Positions 4,874 through 5,128 of a stretch of DNA of 5,128 nt are shown piece after piece. Each line of letters starts with the position of its first letter. The first letter of the stretch is position 1. The stretch comes from Desulfosporosinus sp. GTDB lineage: Bacteria; Bacillota; Desulfitobacteriia; Desulfitobacteriales; Desulfitobacteriaceae. The stretch spans positions 3,001 through 8,128 of the forward strand of contig PKWS01000225.1 in the NCBI GenBank assembly GCA_003132105.1, in the 5' to 3' direction. Made by a program: the position numbers and the translations under genes. The notes below the pieces were generated by a model. It was not told the DNA's origin, did not search any database, and was given only the letters and a program-made list of their open reading frames with translations.

Positions 4874-5128
4874 TTAACTGACGATACCATATCCAACTTT
4901 ATAAATATCCCCTGCCCCTAAAGTAAGGACGAGATCCTCTGGTGCGAGTGTATCGGAAAGATAGGTTCCAATCTCTTCCAACGTTCCGATGTAGCGGGCT
5001 TTAATCCCTTGTTTCAGGATTAAATCGGCTAAAGTTAGGGAAGAAACGGTGTAATGTTCCTGTTCCCGTGCCGAGGCGAAGATGTCAGCGACAACAACTT
5101 CGTCCGCCCCTTGAAAAGCTTGTGAGAA
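4874..5128 (-). CDS. murC: UDP-N-acetylmuramate--L-alanine ligase, C-terminal part
   Basis: This is the last 84 residues and stop codon (TAA, 4876-4874) of a gene that continues past the right edge. MurC is the cytosolic Mur ligase that adds L-alanine to UDP-N-acetylmuramate with ATP, the first peptide step of peptidoglycan precursor synthesis. The visible piece matches the C-terminal domain: FSQAFQGADEVVVADIFASARE, split here as AFQGADEVVVADIF followed by ASARE, is the usual pattern of the domain, and LVLTLGAGDIYKVG near the end is the typical GAGDI motif. The paralogue Mpl is less likely given that ending, but the N-terminal and central domains that would settle it are outside the window. 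The gene converges on the NAD operon with a 37-bp gap and shares the terminator at 4827-4859. Confidence 0.9.
   Translation of the reverse strand, partial: FSQAFQGADEVVVADIFASAREQEHYTVSSLTLADLILKQGIKARYIGTLEEIGTYLSDTLAPEDLVLTLGAGDIYKVGYGIVS

Overview
The window looks like ordinary chromosomal core DNA from a low-to-moderate-GC, probably spore-forming Firmicute. The protein style and gene set resemble Clostridia of the Desulfosporosinus/Desulfitobacterium (Peptococcaceae) type. That placement comes from memory of the protein families, not from a search. Shine-Dalgarno sites are strong, two of the four complete genes start with GTG, and the intrinsic terminators have the usual Firmicute form.

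Layout. Positions 1-117 form a short leader: a possible terminator remnant at the left edge, a candidate promoter overlapped by an ARG-box-like sequence, and a perfect 9-bp inverted repeat just before argH. argH (argininosuccinate lyase, 118-1500, +) makes arginine in the last step of its biosynthesis. A gap of about 514 bp (1501-2014) has no convincing gene. It holds the most unusual signal in the window: six tandem, same-orientation DnaA-box-like 9-mers (three perfect TGTGGATAA, i.e. TTATCCACA on the other strand) at 1707-1810, followed by a good rho-independent terminator at 1853-1886. Next comes a tightly packed + strand operon: pncB (nicotinate phosphoribosyltransferase, 2015-3493), nadE (NH3-dependent NAD synthetase, 3480-4253, overlapping pncB by 14 bp) and a HAD-type nucleotidase of the NT5C/YqfW kind (4255-4836, one base after nadE). 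A 13-bp-stem bidirectional terminator at 4827-4859 separates this operon from the convergent 3' end of murC (4874-5128, -), which runs off the right edge.

How the genes work together. PncB turns nicotinate into nicotinate mononucleotide and NadE amidates deamido-NAD to NAD, so the operon supplies the first and last steps of the Preiss-Handler salvage route. The middle adenylyltransferase (NadD) is not in the window. The HAD nucleotidase is probably co-transcribed and may act on a mononucleotide, possibly one from NAD metabolism, but its substrate cannot be read from sequence. No mobile element, CRISPR array, tRNA or rRNA was seen. The best candidate for something undescribed is the DnaA-box cluster with an embedded TATAAT and a downstream terminator, directly ahead of an NAD-synthesis operon.
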